A stretch of 64,000 nucleotides of DNA from Paracidovorax wautersii (GTDB lineage: Bacteria > Pseudomonadota > Gammaproteobacteria > Burkholderiales > Burkholderiaceae_C), in contig NZ_FONX01000003.1 in assembly GCF_900113035.1 (NCBI RefSeq), positions 342,126 through 406,125 on the forward strand, in the 5' to 3' direction. The notes beneath the pieces are model-generated. The model did not search any database, had not been told where the DNA came from, and worked only from the letters and a program-made list of their open reading frames with translations. Positions 62,876 to 64,000 of this stretch are shown here, one piece after another. A program made the position numbers and the translations under genes. How positions within the stretch are numbered: position 1 is the first letter of the stretch; each line of letters starts with the position of its first letter.

Positions 62876-64000
62876 ACATGATGGCCGTGGCCGCGCAGCA
62901 GCCCCACCCGCCGGCCCCGCCCGGCCCGCCGCTCTGGCTGCTGGCCGAGGTCACCTACCGCTGCCCCCTGCACTGCGCCTTTTGCTACAACCCGGTGGAC
63001 TACGCCCGCCACGGCGACGAACTGGGCACCGAAGACTGGCTGCGCGTGCTGCGCGAGGCCCGCGCCCTGGGCGCCGTGCAGTGCGGCTTCTCGGGCGGCG
63101 AACCGCTGCTGCGCGACGACCTGGAGCTGCTGGTGGCCGAGGCGCACCGCCTGGGCTACTACACCAACCTGCTCACCTCCGGCGTGGGCCTGACCGAGGC
63201 GCGCGCCGCCGCGCTCAAGGCCGCCGGGCTGGACCACGTGCAGCTCTCGTTCCAGGACTCCACGCGGGAGATGAACGACTTCCTCTCGCACACCAGGACC
63301 TTCGACCTCAAGCAACGCGTGGCCCGGCTCATCAAGGACCAGGGCTGGCCCATGGTGATGAACGTGGTGATCCATCGCCTCAACATCGACCACATCGGCC
63401 GCATCATCGAGATGGCCGAGGCCATGGGCGCCGAATACCTGGAGCTGGCCAACACCCAGTACTACTCCTGGGCGCTGGAAAACCGCGACCAGCTGCTGCC
63501 CACCCGCGAGCAGCTGCAGCGCGCCGAGGCCGTGGCGGACGACTGGCGGCGCCGGCTGGAAGGCCGCATGCGCCTTTTCTTCGTGGCGCCCGACTACCAC
63601 GAGGGCCGGCCCAAGAAGTGCGTGAACGGCTGGGGCAACATGTTCATGACCGTCACCCCCGACGGCATCGCCCTGCCCTGCCACACGGCGCGCATGCTGC
63701 CGGGCCTGGAGTTTCCCGACCTGCGCAAGACCAGCGTGCAGCACGCCTGGCAGGAATCCGAAGGCTTCAACCGCTACCGCGGCACCGGCTGGATGAAGGA
63801 GCCCTGCGCCAGCTGCGACCAGAAGGAGATCGACCTGGGCGGCTGCCGCTGCCAGGCCTACATGCTCACCCGCGACGCCGAAGCCGCCGACCCCGTCTGC
63901 CCCAAGAGCCCGCACCACAGCGTGGTGCTGGAGGCCGTGCGCCGCGCCGAGGCCGGCGAGGCGCAGGCCCGGCCCCTGGTGTTCCGCGACCCCAAGGCCT
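62872..64000 (+). CDS. pqqE: PqqA peptide cyclase PqqE (radical SAM), 3' end outside the window
   Basis: 376 residues are visible and the frame is open to the window edge. The radical SAM cluster motif is CPLHCAFC near residue 34. The SPASM-type auxiliary cluster cysteines are in [19 protein letters not shown] and [20 protein letters not shown]. It forms the Glu-Tyr carbon-carbon cross-link in PqqA. It overlaps pqqD by ATGA. Confidence 0.97.
   Translation, partial: MNMMAVAAQQPHPPAPPGPPLWLLAEVTYRCPLHCAFCYNPVDYARHGDELGTEDWLRVLREARALGAVQCGFSGGEPLLRDDLELLVAEAHRLGYYTNLLTSGVGLTEARAAALKAAGLDHVQLSFQDSTREMNDFLSHTRTFDLKQRVARLIKDQGWPMVMNVVIHRLNIDHIGRIIEMAEAMGAEYLELANTQYYSWALENRDQLLPTREQLQRAEAVADDWRRRLEGRMRLFFVAPDYHEGRPKKCVNGWGNMFMTVTPDGIALPCHTARMLPGLEFPDLRKTSVQHAWQESEGFNRYRGTGWMKEPCASCDQKEIDLGGCRCQAYMLTRDAEAADPVCPKSPHHSVVLEAVRRAEAGEAQARPLVFRDPKA

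Overview
The window is high-GC chromosomal DNA from a betaproteobacterium, most likely a Comamonadaceae member of the Acidovorax/Paracidovorax kind. This rests on gene content and order: the block tyrS / M23 peptidase / anmK / MFS / erpA / bactofilin / DUF6776 / rpsI-rplM, a fused salicylyl-CoA (2-aminobenzoyl-CoA) monooxygenase-reductase, an ScfR-controlled 2-methylcitrate operon, and a DUF2917 gene. Species cannot be fixed from the sequence alone. Long antisense reading frames opposite genuine genes are a by-product of the GC content and were left out.

Layout. 1-3351: aromatic acyl-CoA catabolism (MarR fragment, SDR, fused flavoprotein), minus strand. 3474-4272: three small genes. 4455-7766: divergent metE/metR. 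7789-15772: ICL/PEP-mutase protein, prpF, acnD, prpC and a thioesterase (minus), divergent from the ScfR-type regulator. 15820-17613: chemoreceptor. 17614-18600: degenerate DNA with a decayed copy of the 3' part of metR. 18601-24668: an integron cassette array of 11 cassettes and 11 attC sites, all in the plus direction, with no recognisable integrase (a CALIN-type array). Base composition is visibly less GC-rich here, and most products are uncharacterised. 24669-24911: a transposase relic, abutting glmS.

24912-33093: glmS, an Lrp-type regulator, glmU overlapping a soluble histidine kinase, a divergent FNR-like regulator and BLUF photoreceptor, then a DUF2917 gene and a LysR gene. 33134-40946: a RutR-like TetR repressor divergent from a seven-gene operon (2-oxoglutarate oxygenase, VOC protein, BMP-type ABC importer, isochorismatase-type hydrolase). 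A RutR-like operator lies between them, which suggests uptake and breakdown of a nucleobase-like compound. 40980-53455: housekeeping genes (tyrS, M23 peptidase, anmK, MFS pump, erpA, bactofilin, DUF6776, rpsI, rplM, Ser/Thr kinase, rlmJ, rlpA).

53910-57343: metF, tlyA and ahcY, with an S-adenosylhomocysteine riboswitch ahead of ahcY. Together with metE/metR this covers most of the methionine/SAM cycle. 57539-64000: NarL-type two-component system, proline iminopeptidase and pqqABCDE (pqqE runs off the end).

The most notable non-genic features are the integrase-less cassette array and a roughly 270-bp element with terminal inverted repeats. Two inverted copies and one collapsed copy of that element are each bounded by TTA or TAA direct repeats, and at two of the three loci these repeats supply a neighbouring gene's stop codon.
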